Assembly (NCBI GenBank): GCA_964581605.1
Contig: CAZOPF010000015.1
Location: forward strand, 1-64,000
DNA length: 64,000 bases
Source of the DNA: CAADGU01 sp964581605
GTDB taxonomy: Bacteria; Chloroflexota; Anaerolineae; Promineifilales; Promineifilaceae
Direction: 5' to 3'
The notes below the pieces were generated by a model. It was given only the letters and a program-made list of their open reading frames with translations, had not been told where the DNA came from and made no database searches. Below are positions 8,727 to 15,924 of the stretch, piece by piece. The position numbers and the translations under genes are program-made. Position 1 is the first letter of the stretch; every line of letters starts with the position of its first letter.

Positions 8727-9662
8727 TCAGGATGGGGCGGCGGCGATGAGGGCGACCCAGTCGGTGATTTGCAAGGTTTTGTGGATATGGCCGCCGGATT
8801 GGTTGACGGCCGTGACCACATCCCCCATCTGTTCCTCAATAATACCGCTCAAAATGAGGCAGCCTCCTGGTTTGACATAGCCGAGGAGGTTGTCATTTTC
8901 TAGCAAACCGACGATGACGGGGGCCAGGATGTTGACGACCACAATATCCCAACCACGTTCGGTGATGGTATCCAGCGTGCCTTTTTGGAAGGTGAGGTTG
9001 TCCAGGTGATTGAGAGCGGTGTTGCTCACGGCCGTTTGCACCGCCACCTCGTCCACATCCACCCCCAATACTCGCGCCGCACCCAGTTTGGCGGCAGCAA
9101 TGGCCAGGATTCCGGAGCCTGTCCCTAGATCGAAGATTGCCTGATCTGGCTGTACCAGTTCTTCCAATGCTTGCAGGCACATTTGGGTGGTGGGGTGCAG
9201 ACCGGTGCCAAAGGCCATGCCAGGGTCCAACGTCAACACCACGTCATCCGGTTTTATCGGCGCGGCTGCATCCGGCGCCTCCGCTTCAATCCAGCTTGGT
9301 TGAATCCAGATGCGTTGCCCAATTCGAAAAGGGTGATAGTGCGCTTTCCAGGCGTTGGCCCAATCTTCTTCCGCCAGCAAGCGAAAAGTGGGCGGTGGAA
9401 TGGGGTAGAGGCGACCCAAAAAGTAGATGATTTCTTCAATGCGGCGACGCAGACGGGGGGTGTCTTCGTGTTCGGGGATGTAGATTTTGACGGTCACGGC
9501 CGTTTCCAGCGCGTCAGGGTCTGGCGAGGACATATCCCCCAACTGTTCCAGCACCACGCCATCCTGGTAGGCGAACGGCCGTAGCTTCTCCGCCACGGCC
9601 TCGGCCCCCTCCCCGTCCGTAATCACGCTAACTTCCAGCCAATTCATGCGTTTACCAGACAT
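8727..9662 (-). CDS. prmA: Ribosomal protein L11 methyltransferase
   Basis: PrmA trimethylates ribosomal protein L11 using S-adenosylmethionine. The 311-residue protein has the N-terminal substrate-recognition part and a class I methyltransferase domain, with motif I AIFDLGTGSGILAIAAAKLG near residue 175 and VVNILAP near residue 237. It closes the hrcA-grpE-dnaK-dnaJ operon, a common neighbourhood for prmA. The start is uncertain: ATG at 9662 lies within a hairpin, while MNWLEVSV at 9647 fits family members better. Neither has a clear Shine-Dalgarno sequence. Confidence 0.93.
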   Translation of the reverse strand: MSGKRMNWLEVSVITDGEGAEAVAEKLRPFAYQDGVVLEQLGDMSSPDPDALETAVTVKIYIPEHEDTPRLRRRIEEIIYFLGRLYPIPPPTFRLLAEEDWANAWKAHYHPFRIGQRIWIQPSWIEAEAPDAAAPIKPDDVVLTLDPGMAFGTGLHPTTQMCLQALEELVQPDQAIFDLGTGSGILAIAAAKLGAARVLGVDVDEVAVQTAVSNTALNHLDNLTFQKGTLDTITERGWDIVVVNILAPVIVGLLENDNLLGYVKPGGCLILSGIIEEQMGDVVTAVNQSGGHIHKTLQITDWVALIAAAPS

Positions 9663-9690
9663 CCGATTTTATTGGGAAAATCGGATGTCT
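9657..9690. repeat. Intergenic hairpin (CAGACATCCGATTTT family)
   Basis: AGACATCCGATTTT and its exact complement form a 14-bp stem with loop ATTGGG between dnaJ and prmA. It overlaps the most upstream possible prmA start codon. The hairpin at 13480-13516 uses nearly the same word. Confidence 0.85.
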
Positions 9691-9699
9691 TAAAGCGCG

Positions 9700-10860
9700 T
9701 TATACGCCAAAAATGTCCCCAAACGCCTCTTTTATGTTATCCAGAAATCCCTTTTCCGTTTTGGGGATGACCTCTTTACCCAGTGATTTAGAAAGCTCTT
9801 TGAATAATCGCTGTTGTTCCTTATTTAGCTTTTTGGGGATCACGACCTGGACGATGATGTGCATATCACCGCGCCCTATGGCCCGGTTACGGCCGCTGCG
9901 ATCCAGCCGGGGCACACCTTTGCCGCGCAGCTTGAACACCTTGCCCGGCTGCGTCCCCGCCGGAATTTCCAGCACATCATCGCCGTCCAGTGTCGGCACG
10001 GACACTTCATCACCCAGCGCCGCCTGGGCCACATTGATGTGCAAATCCATAAACACATCATCACCACGCCGCTGGAAGAATTCATGCGGCTCCACATGGA
10101 TGACCACATACAGATTACCTGGCGGCCCCCCAGCAATACCTGGCCCCCCTTCATTGCTTAATCTTATTTGCGTATCGTTGTCCACTCCGGCCGGCACTTT
10201 CACTTTTAAGGTGCGGGTTTGCACCACTTGTTTCTGTCCGCGACACATGCTGCATGGCGTGGGAATCAATTCGCCCGTGCCCTGGCAGGTGGGGCAGGTG
10301 GTCACATTCACAAACTGTCCCAGAATAGATTGCTGCACCCGCCGCACCTCACCGCTGCCATTGCAGGTGGTGCAGGCGATGGGGCTGGTGCCTGGTTCCG
10401 CGCCGCCACCGTGGCAGTTGGGGCAAATTTCTGGGCGGCGCACTTCAATATCTTTTTCTGCGCCAAATACCGCTTCCTCAAACGAGATGTGCAGATCATA
10501 GCGCAAATCAGCGCCCCGGCCTGGCCCACGCCGCCGCCGCCGCCCGCCGCCCACATTCGTGCCAAATAGCTCCTCAAAAATATCGGCAAAGCCGGTAAAG
10601 CCTTCAAACCCGGAAAAACCCGCCCCCGCGCCGTTGTCTACACCGGCATGGCCATACCGGTCGTATGCCGCACGCATCTGGTCATCAGACAGCACTTCAT
10701 ATGCCCGCTGCACTTCCTTGAAGCGTTCTTCAGCATCTGCCTCTTTGTTCACGTCGGGGTGATATTGGCGGGCTTTGCTGCGGTACGCCTTTTTGATTTC
10801 GTCTTTATTGGCGGCGCGGGCGACGCCTAAAACGTCGTAAAAATCTCGTTGAGTGGCCAT
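9700..10860 (-). CDS. dnaJ: Chaperone protein DnaJ
   Basis: This is the Hsp40 co-chaperone that delivers substrates to DnaK and stimulates its ATPase. From the ATG at 10860 it has 386 residues. The J domain (FYDVLGVARAANKDEIKKAY) contains the essential HPD within RQYHPDVNKEA, a Gly/Phe-rich stretch follows (about residues 75-110), then four CxxCxGxG-type zinc-binding repeats (CPNCHGGG, CTTCNGSG, CPTCQGTG, CSMCRGQK), and the C-terminal substrate-binding and dimerisation domains. A TTG at 10869 could add three residues. It lies 65 bases after dnaK, across a word-type hairpin. Confidence 0.97.
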   Translation of the reverse strand: MATQRDFYDVLGVARAANKDEIKKAYRSKARQYHPDVNKEADAEERFKEVQRAYEVLSDDQMRAAYDRYGHAGVDNGAGAGFSGFEGFTGFADIFEELFGTNVGGGRRRRRGPGRGADLRYDLHISFEEAVFGAEKDIEVRRPEICPNCHGGGAEPGTSPIACTTCNGSGEVRRVQQSILGQFVNVTTCPTCQGTGELIPTPCSMCRGQKQVVQTRTLKVKVPAGVDNDTQIRLSNEGGPGIAGGPPGNLYVVIHVEPHEFFQRRGDDVFMDLHINVAQAALGDEVSVPTLDGDDVLEIPAGTQPGKVFKLRGKGVPRLDRSGRNRAIGRGDMHIIVQVVIPKKLNKEQQRLFKELSKSLGKEVIPKTEKGFLDNIKEAFGDIFGV

Positions 10861-10871
10861 GCTGTCCAAAG

Positions 10872-10918
10872 AGAGATTGGAGATTAGAGACTAGAGGTTG
10901 CTCAATCTCCAATTTCAA
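10872..10918. repeat. Word-type hairpin between dnaK and dnaJ (GAGATT family)
   Basis: Repeated GAGATTGGAGATTAGAGA is followed by CTCAATCTCCAATTT, giving an imperfect stem of about 12 bp. The same GAGATTAGAGATT vocabulary reappears at 30870-30917 and 39126-39180. Confidence 0.65.
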
Positions 10919-10925
10919 GTACCAA

Positions 10926-12824
10926 TCAAGAATCACTAAATTCACCTTCGATCACGTCTTCATCGTTGCCGGGAGTGCCGTCCGGGCCGGGTTGGGATTC
11001 CCCAGGGGCCGGGCTGCCCGCCTGCTGGTACATGGCCGCGCCGGCTTCGTTCATCACCGCCAGCAGTTGATCGGCCGTTTTGTTCATCGCCGCTGCATCA
11101 TTACCCGACAGCGCCGACCGTACTGCTTCAATGCGATCTCGAATGGCTGCTTTGTTGGCTTCGGGGATTTTGTCGCCATTTTCATTCAGGAATTTTTCCG
11201 CGCTGTAAGCGGTGGAGTCGGCTTTATTGTGTGCTTCCACCGTCTCTTTGCGGCGGGCATCGTCGGAGGCGTGTTGCTCCGCATCCTTCACCATGCGCTC
11301 AATTTCGGCGTCGTTCAAGCCACTGGAGGGGAGGATCTTCATCGCCTGTTTACGCCCGGTGGCTTTGTCGGCGGCGCTGACGTGCAATATGCCATCGGCG
11401 TTAATGTCAAACGTGACTTCAATTTGGGGTACACCACGCGGCGCTGGTGGCAGGCCATCCAGAATGAAGCGCCCCAGGCTCTTGTTGTCGGCGGACATCG
11501 GCCGTTCACCCTGTGTGACGTGAATTTCTACCTGCGTTTGCCCGTCGGCGGCGGTGGAGAATATCTGGCTCTTTTTGGTGGGGATAGTGGTGTTCCGCTC
11601 GATCAACGGCGTAGCCACACCACCCAGGGTCTCAATGCTCAATGTGAGCGGCGTTACATCCAGCAGCAGCACATCTTTGACTTCGCCGCCCAGAACGCCC
11701 GCCTGAATGGCCGCACCAATACCCACCACTTCATCGGGATTAACGCCTTTGTGCGGTTCACGGCCGAAGAAGTTTTTCACCGCTTCTTGAATGGCGGGCA
11801 TACGGGTCATGCCGCCGACCAAAACGACCTGAGTGATCTCGTTCAGGGAGAGACCGGCGTCTTTGATCGCCTGGCGGCACGGTTCGATGGAGCGTTTGAT
11901 TAAATCCTCAGATAGTTGCTCAAATTTGGCGCGGGTTAGGTTGAGGTTGAGGTGTTTAGGGCCGTTGGCGTCGGCCGTAATGTAGGGCAGGTTGAGTTCG
12001 GTCTGCATGGTGGTAGATAGTTCGATCTTGGCTTTTTCGGCCGCTTCGCGCAGCCGCTGGAGTGATTGCCGGTCATTGCGCAGGTCAATGCCTTCTTGCA
12101 TTTTGAACTGTTCGGCTGCCCAATCAATAATTTTCTGGTCGAAGTCGTCGCCGCCGAGGAAGGTGTCGCCATTGGTGGATTTGACTTCAAAAACGCCGTT
12201 GTCCATTTCCAGGATGGAGATGTCGAAGGTGCCGCCGCCCAGGTCATAAACGGCGATGATCTCTTCTTTGTCGCTGCCCAGGCCATAGGCCAGCGAGGAG
12301 GCGGTGGGTTCGTTGACGATACGCAGCACTTCCAGCCCGGCGATTTTGCCGGCGTCTTTGGTGGCCTGGCGCTGGCTGTCATTGAAGTAGGCGGGCACGG
12401 TGATGACGGCCTGGGTGATGGGCTGGCCCAGGTAGGCTTCGGCGTCGGTTTTGATCTTTTGCAGGATCATGGCGGAGATTTCGGGTGGGGAGTATTCTCG
12501 CTCGTTCATCACCACGCGCACGTCGCCGTTGGGGGCTTTACGCACTTCGTAGGGCACGTATTTGCGCGCTTTTTCGACGGCCGGATCGTCAAATTTGCGC
12601 CCCATGAAGCGTTTGACGGAGAAGATGGTGTTGTGAGGGTTGATGACGGCCTGGCGTTTGGCGACCTGGCCGACCAGCCGTTCGCCGGTTTTGGCGTTGA
12701 TGGCGACGATGGAGGGAAAGAGCCGCCCACCTTCGGCGCTGGGGATGACGGTCGCTTCACCCCCTTCCATGATAGCGGCGACAGAGTTTGTGGTACCAAG
12801 ATCAATTCCTATTATTTTGCCCAT
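10926..12824 (-). CDS. dnaK: Chaperone protein DnaK (Hsp70)
   Basis: DnaK is the ATP-dependent chaperone that binds unfolded peptides in the cytoplasm with DnaJ and GrpE. The 632-residue protein starts with the phosphate-binding signature IGIDLGTTNSVAA, continues with the second Hsp70 signature VYDLGGGTFDISILE and the third VVLVGGMTRMPAIQEAV, then the peptide-binding beta domain (ERNTTIPTKKSQ) and a helical lid with an acidic tail. Length is normal. GAGG stands eight bases before the ATG. The gene holds no copy of the ACGGCCGT palindrome, in line with strong conservation. Confidence 0.98.
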   Translation of the reverse strand: MGKIIGIDLGTTNSVAAIMEGGEATVIPSAEGGRLFPSIVAINAKTGERLVGQVAKRQAVINPHNTIFSVKRFMGRKFDDPAVEKARKYVPYEVRKAPNGDVRVVMNEREYSPPEISAMILQKIKTDAEAYLGQPITQAVITVPAYFNDSQRQATKDAGKIAGLEVLRIVNEPTASSLAYGLGSDKEEIIAVYDLGGGTFDISILEMDNGVFEVKSTNGDTFLGGDDFDQKIIDWAAEQFKMQEGIDLRNDRQSLQRLREAAEKAKIELSTTMQTELNLPYITADANGPKHLNLNLTRAKFEQLSEDLIKRSIEPCRQAIKDAGLSLNEITQVVLVGGMTRMPAIQEAVKNFFGREPHKGVNPDEVVGIGAAIQAGVLGGEVKDVLLLDVTPLTLSIETLGGVATPLIERNTTIPTKKSQIFSTAADGQTQVEIHVTQGERPMSADNKSLGRFILDGLPPAPRGVPQIEVTFDINADGILHVSAADKATGRKQAMKILPSSGLNDAEIERMVKDAEQHASDDARRKETVEAHNKADSTAYSAEKFLNENGDKIPEANKAAIRDRIEAVRSALSGNDAAAMNKTADQLLAVMNEAGAAMYQQAGSPAPGESQPGPDGTPGNDEDVIEGEFSDS

Positions 12825-12845
12825 GATTTCCTCGTTTGTGGTTGT

Positions 12846-12876
12846 GGTAGGGGCGACCCTTGTGGTTGCCCTTACC
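12846..12876. repeat. Intergenic hairpin (GTAGGGGC family)
   Basis: GGTAGGGGCGACC pairs with GGTTGCCCTTACC through a CTTGT loop, with two G-T wobbles. It lies in the 56-base spacer between grpE and dnaK and is related to the hairpin at 2352-2384. Confidence 0.75.
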
Positions 12877-12880
12877 GGTT

Positions 12881-13474
12881 TTATTCAGCAACGGCTACCA
12901 GCGACGGCCGTAACACCCGGTCGCCGATCTTATAACCTTTTTGCAGTTCGCGGCAGACGTGGCCGCTTTGATATTCGTCGGTGGCTTCCTGGGTGATGGC
13001 CTCGTGCAAGTTGGGGTCAAAAGGTTGCCCTACCGCTTCGATGGGGGTGACGTTGAAATTTTCCAGGATGGTGAACAGTTTGCGCTGCACCAGGTCTATA
13101 CCTTCCAGCCAGGGGTTTTGGTGAATGTTTTCTGGCACGTTGGCCAGGGCGCGTTCAAAATCGTCCAGGACGGGTAACAGCTTTTTGATCACGTCAGCGG
13201 TGGCCATGCTGTATAGCTCAATGCGCTCTTTTTCCATGCGTTTGCGGGCATTGGCAAATTCGGCCTGACCGCGCAGCCAGCGGTCTTTGTAGTCGGCGGC
13301 TTCAGCCTGGGCGGCGGCCAGTTGTTCTTCGAGGGTGGGGGGAGTAACGGCCGTGTCTCCTTCGGCCCCTTCCTGATTTTCAACATTCGCCGCGCCGTTG
13401 CCAACAACTTCGGCGGCATCTTCAACGATCATCTCATTCCCTGCCTGCATTGATTGTGTTACCTCTTTACTCAT
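12881..13474 (-). CDS. grpE: Nucleotide exchange factor GrpE
   Basis: GrpE releases ADP from DnaK. The 197-residue protein shows an acidic, unstructured N-terminus, a long helical coiled coil (DYKDRWLRGQAEFANARKRM) and the C-terminal beta domain ending with VCRELQKGYKIGDRVLRPSL, the family signature. Two starts are possible: ATG at 13474, or ATG at 13450 which has AGAGGT about 12 bases upstream. The acidic N-terminus is not conserved, so length does not decide. It is the second gene of the heat-shock operon. Confidence 0.96.
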   Translation of the reverse strand: MSKEVTQSMQAGNEMIVEDAAEVVGNGAANVENQEGAEGDTAVTPPTLEEQLAAAQAEAADYKDRWLRGQAEFANARKRMEKERIELYSMATADVIKKLLPVLDDFERALANVPENIHQNPWLEGIDLVQRKLFTILENFNVTPIEAVGQPFDPNLHEAITQEATDEYQSGHVCRELQKGYKIGDRVLRPSLVAVAE

Positions 13475-13479
13475 TCATG

Positions 13480-13516
13480 CCAGATATGCGATTTTTTCAA
13501 GAAATCGTATGTCTGG
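13480..13516. repeat. Intergenic hairpin between hrcA and grpE
   Basis: CCAGATATGCGATTT pairs with AAATCGTATGTCTGG with two G-T wobbles and a 7-base loop. It nearly fills the 54-base spacer and shares its word with the hairpin before prmA (9657-9690). Confidence 0.8.
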
Positions 13517-13528
13517 TAGCAACTAATC

Positions 13529-14593
13529 TTAAATCTCTGGCAAATTTCCGGCCGTTTCCTGCACCATATTTTCCGGGGTGTCTTCCACGTAATATTCGTA
13601 GACAAACCCGCTCATCAAATCGGCTACATAACGGACGGCGGCCACGTTACGGCCGTAAGGCATTCGTGTAGGCCCAATGACCGCTACCGTGCCGCTAAAC
13701 GCATCCATCACCCCATACCGGGACAGGATGATCGAGCAGTTCTTTAGCTCTTCCCACCGCCCTTCACCGCCAATGACCACCTGGACGCCCTGCTCTTCTG
13801 TTTGTGTTTCAGACAGCATGGAAGCCAACAGCGTGCGCTCTTCCAGAAAGCGAACCGCCTGCCGGGTGCGGGCGTCTTCCACAATGTTGCTCAGCCCATC
13901 GCGGTAAATATCACTGATGGCGCGGCTGTCAGCCCGTTCCAGCGTTTCCAGAATAAGGCTGGTGACATCCTGTTCCAGCGTGTCTAGCTGGCTCATGCGG
14001 CTGCGTATATCTTCATACGTGGCGTTGGTCAGCAGCCCATTCAAACGGTCAGCCGTCTGGCTGAGCTGTGCCTGCGTCAGCGGCGCGGCCAGGGTAAGCA
14101 TTTGCTGTTTGATTTCGCCGCCGTACAGAACGACGATCATCAAAACCAGCCGGCCCTGGGTAGAAATGAGTTGCATGTGCTTGAAGCGGTTAGTTGACGG
14201 CCGTGGCGGAGTCACAAAGCTGGCCCCCAACGAAGTCCGCGCCAAAATGGCCGCCGCCAGCCGCATCCACTGATCCAAATCCAGCCGCGCCTGGTGGAAC
14301 TGGTGGCGAATCATCTGCTGCTCGTCCACCGGCAGATGAAAATCGCCCAACAGCTTTTGCACAAAGTAGCGGAAGCCTTGCTCGGTGGGCACCCGGCCGG
14401 CGGAGGTGTGCCACTGCATCAGGTAGCCCAGTTCCGTTAGCGCGGCGAAGTCGTTACGCACGGTTGCCGAACTGACGTTGAGGTCAAATTGCTCAACCAG
14501 CGTTTTAGAGCCGGTGGGCAGGCCGGTTTCGATGTAATGGCGGACTACCAATTCTAGCAGCTTTTCCTGCCGCTCTGTCAGGTCGTAAAACAT
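13529..14593 (-). CDS. hrcA: Heat-inducible transcription repressor HrcA
   Basis: HrcA binds CIRCE operators and represses chaperone genes until its folding state or GroEL supply falls. From the ATG at 14593 it has 354 residues; an ATG at 14605 would add four. The winged-helix domain (GSKTLVEQFDLNVSSATVRN) is followed by the signature TSAGRVPTEQGFRYFV, a GAF-like domain and the conserved C-terminal GPTRMPYGRNVAAVRYV. It is the first gene of the operon, and a perfect CIRCE lies just upstream, so it represses its own operon. Confidence 0.97.
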   Translation of the reverse strand: MFYDLTERQEKLLELVVRHYIETGLPTGSKTLVEQFDLNVSSATVRNDFAALTELGYLMQWHTSAGRVPTEQGFRYFVQKLLGDFHLPVDEQQMIRHQFHQARLDLDQWMRLAAAILARTSLGASFVTPPRPSTNRFKHMQLISTQGRLVLMIVVLYGGEIKQQMLTLAAPLTQAQLSQTADRLNGLLTNATYEDIRSRMSQLDTLEQDVTSLILETLERADSRAISDIYRDGLSNIVEDARTRQAVRFLEERTLLASMLSETQTEEQGVQVVIGGEGRWEELKNCSIILSRYGVMDAFSGTVAVIGPTRMPYGRNVAAVRYVADLMSGFVYEYYVEDTPENMVQETAGNLPEI

Positions 14594-14609
14594 ACTCGCA
14601 TCCATAAAA

Positions 14610-14636
14610 TTAGCACTCGTGGCAAACGAGTGCTAA
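14610..14636. promoter_or_regulatory. CIRCE operator
   Basis: TTAGCACTC, nine bases, GAGTGCTAA: both arms match the CIRCE consensus exactly. It lies between the promoter and the hrcA start, so bound HrcA blocks transcription of hrcA-grpE-dnaK-dnaJ-prmA. Confidence 0.98.
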
Positions 14637-14651
14637 TCAGGCCTGTCAGTT

Positions 14652-14680
14652 ATCATAGCATGCCGAAAATTGAGCGTCAA
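14652..14680 (-). promoter_or_regulatory. Promoter of the hrcA operon
   Basis: On the minus strand TTGACG (14675-14680) and TATGAT (14652-14657) are separated by exactly 17 bases. Initiation near 14645 would place CIRCE within the first 40 transcribed bases. Confidence 0.8.
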
Positions 14681-14825
14681 ATAAGAACAACGTAAGATGG
14701 AAATAGTCAATTACAGGTGGTAACTGGGTCTTGGCGATTGTTTGCAAAACGGTTACTTACTTGCTACTTGTTTCCGTGTTATCATACGGCCGTGTTGCCA
14801 AAACCCATAATCCAGGAGGTAAACC

Positions 14826-15530
14826 ATGGCGGTAACTGCCCAGCAACTCAATCAATTTCTCAACCAACATTTCAGTTCCGGTGAACTGCGCTCCCTTTGT
14901 TTTGAGCTAAACATTCCCTACGAAGACCTGGAAGGTGGCGAATCTCGTTCTGCCAAAGTGCTGGCGCTGGTGCAATACGCCCAGCGCCACGGCCTCTTCG
15001 ACGTTCTGGCCACCAATGCCCAGTCCCAACGGCCGAATGCCCGCCTGGGTGATATGTCCGGCACTGCCCAACCGGCCACCGCCTCCGCGCCTACCACACA
15101 GACGCCCGTGGCCCCTGTCTACAACATTACCGTGCAGGGGAATATGGTGGGCGCGGCTATTGGGGGCACGTTGACCGCCCAGAACATTGCAGGGGGAGAC
15201 ATCTACATTGGCCCTGTGCCTCAGACCCGCGACGAATTTGCCGAACAGTTGAAGCAGTTGCAAGCGTTACTGCAAGAAGCTATTGCCGCCCAAGAAATTC
15301 CCAATTCGCAGGACGCGGAGACGTTGACCGACGATTTGCAGGATGTGGTCAAGGAGGTGCAGGCCGAACAGCCACGCAACGGCCGTATCAGCCGCCGCCT
15401 GCAGGATATGACCGAAATTGTGGACAACGCGGGCAAGGTGGCCGAAGCTGCTGGTAAAACGGGCACGTTCATCCTCAAAGCCGCTCCCATCCTGGCCGGG
15501 TTAGCCAAAGCTGTGCAGGTGTTATTTTAG
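14826..15530 (+). CDS. Effector-associated-domain (EAD-like) protein with Gly-rich middle and helical C-terminus
   Basis: I recognise the N-terminal 70 residues (LNQFLNQHFSSGELRSLCFE, then LNIPYEDLEGG) as the death-like effector-associated domain found in bacterial conflict and signalling systems, where it recruits other EAD proteins by like-like contact. The middle (about residues 97-130) is a Gly/Ile-rich strand repeat (GNMVGAAIGGTLTAQNIAGG). The end is helical: a charged segment from residue 135, then a hydrophobic helix of about 25 residues near the C-terminus (TFILKAAPILAGLAKAVQVL) that could insert in a membrane. No enzymatic domain is present in its 234 residues. AGGAGGT lies five bases before the start. 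No partner with NACHT, protease or caspase domains lies next to it, although a gap begins 115 bases downstream. Role unknown; adaptor or membrane-acting effector is inference. Confidence 0.75.
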   Translation: MAVTAQQLNQFLNQHFSSGELRSLCFELNIPYEDLEGGESRSAKVLALVQYAQRHGLFDVLATNAQSQRPNARLGDMSGTAQPATASAPTTQTPVAPVYNITVQGNMVGAAIGGTLTAQNIAGGDIYIGPVPQTRDEFAEQLKQLQALLQEAIAAQEIPNSQDAETLTDDLQDVVKEVQAEQPRNGRISRRLQDMTEIVDNAGKVAEAAGKTGTFILKAAPILAGLAKAVQVLF

Positions 15531-15548
15531 GTCTACTATCAGAGCGTG

Positions 15549-15591
15549 CCCCCACCGTCCGCATCTGAGGATGCGGACCCTGCGGGGGTGG
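15549..15591. terminator. Strong GC-rich hairpin after the EAD-like gene
   Basis: An outer stem CCCCCACCG/CGGGGGTGG and inner stem TCCGCATC/GATGCGGA with tetraloop TGAG lie 18 bases after the stop codon. A T-tract is absent, so it is a terminator-like or repeated structural element. The interval 15531-15744 otherwise holds only about 50 ordinary bases and the gap. Confidence 0.55.
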
Positions 15592-15644
15592 AGTCTTATG
15601 CCGAAGTCTCCCCCAAAGCGTTGACTTGGGAATGACCGACGCTG

Positions 15645-15744
15645 NNNNNNNNNNNNNNNNNNNNNNNNNNNNNNNNNNNNNNNNNNNNNNNNNNNNNNNN
15701 NNNNNNNNNNNNNNNNNNNNNNNNNNNNNNNNNNNNNNNNNNNN
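15645..15744. other. Assembly gap (100 N)
   Basis: Exactly 100 unknown bases, the conventional placeholder for a gap of unknown length. The reading frame open on the right side shows that coding sequence is missing here. Confidence 1.
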
Positions 15745-15924
15745 GCTGGGCGGTGCTGGCTGGATGAAGACCGGGAAGGTTTACGCATTCATTGGCAGTT
15801 GATGGGAGAGGCGGCCGTGTGGGAAAGAGCGGCCCGCGACGTGAGCTACCTCTACTGGACCGATGATCGTTTACCTCTCCCCCTCTCTTTCGTGTATACT
15901 AACCCCTATGCCCGCTTTTATTAG
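15745..15924 (+). CDS. 3' end of an unidentified gene cut by the gap
   Basis: The frame that opens at the right gap edge stays open for 59 codons to a TAG at 15922 and overlaps the start of the next gene by 17 bases. The peptide (GRCWLDEDREGLRIHWQL, ending TNPYARFY) is rich in Trp and charged residues and contains a GCGGCCGTG coding element like its neighbours, so it looks like real protein rather than chance. I do not recognise a family. The 5' part lies in or beyond the gap. Confidence 0.4.
   Translation, partial: AGRCWLDEDREGLRIHWQLMGEAAVWERAARDVSYLYWTDDRLPLPLSFVYTNPYARFY

Noticed and set aside
10992..12935. Long plus-strand frames opposite dnaK
   Set aside because: The minus strand is unambiguous dnaK; the shadow frames have no family match or ribosome-binding site.
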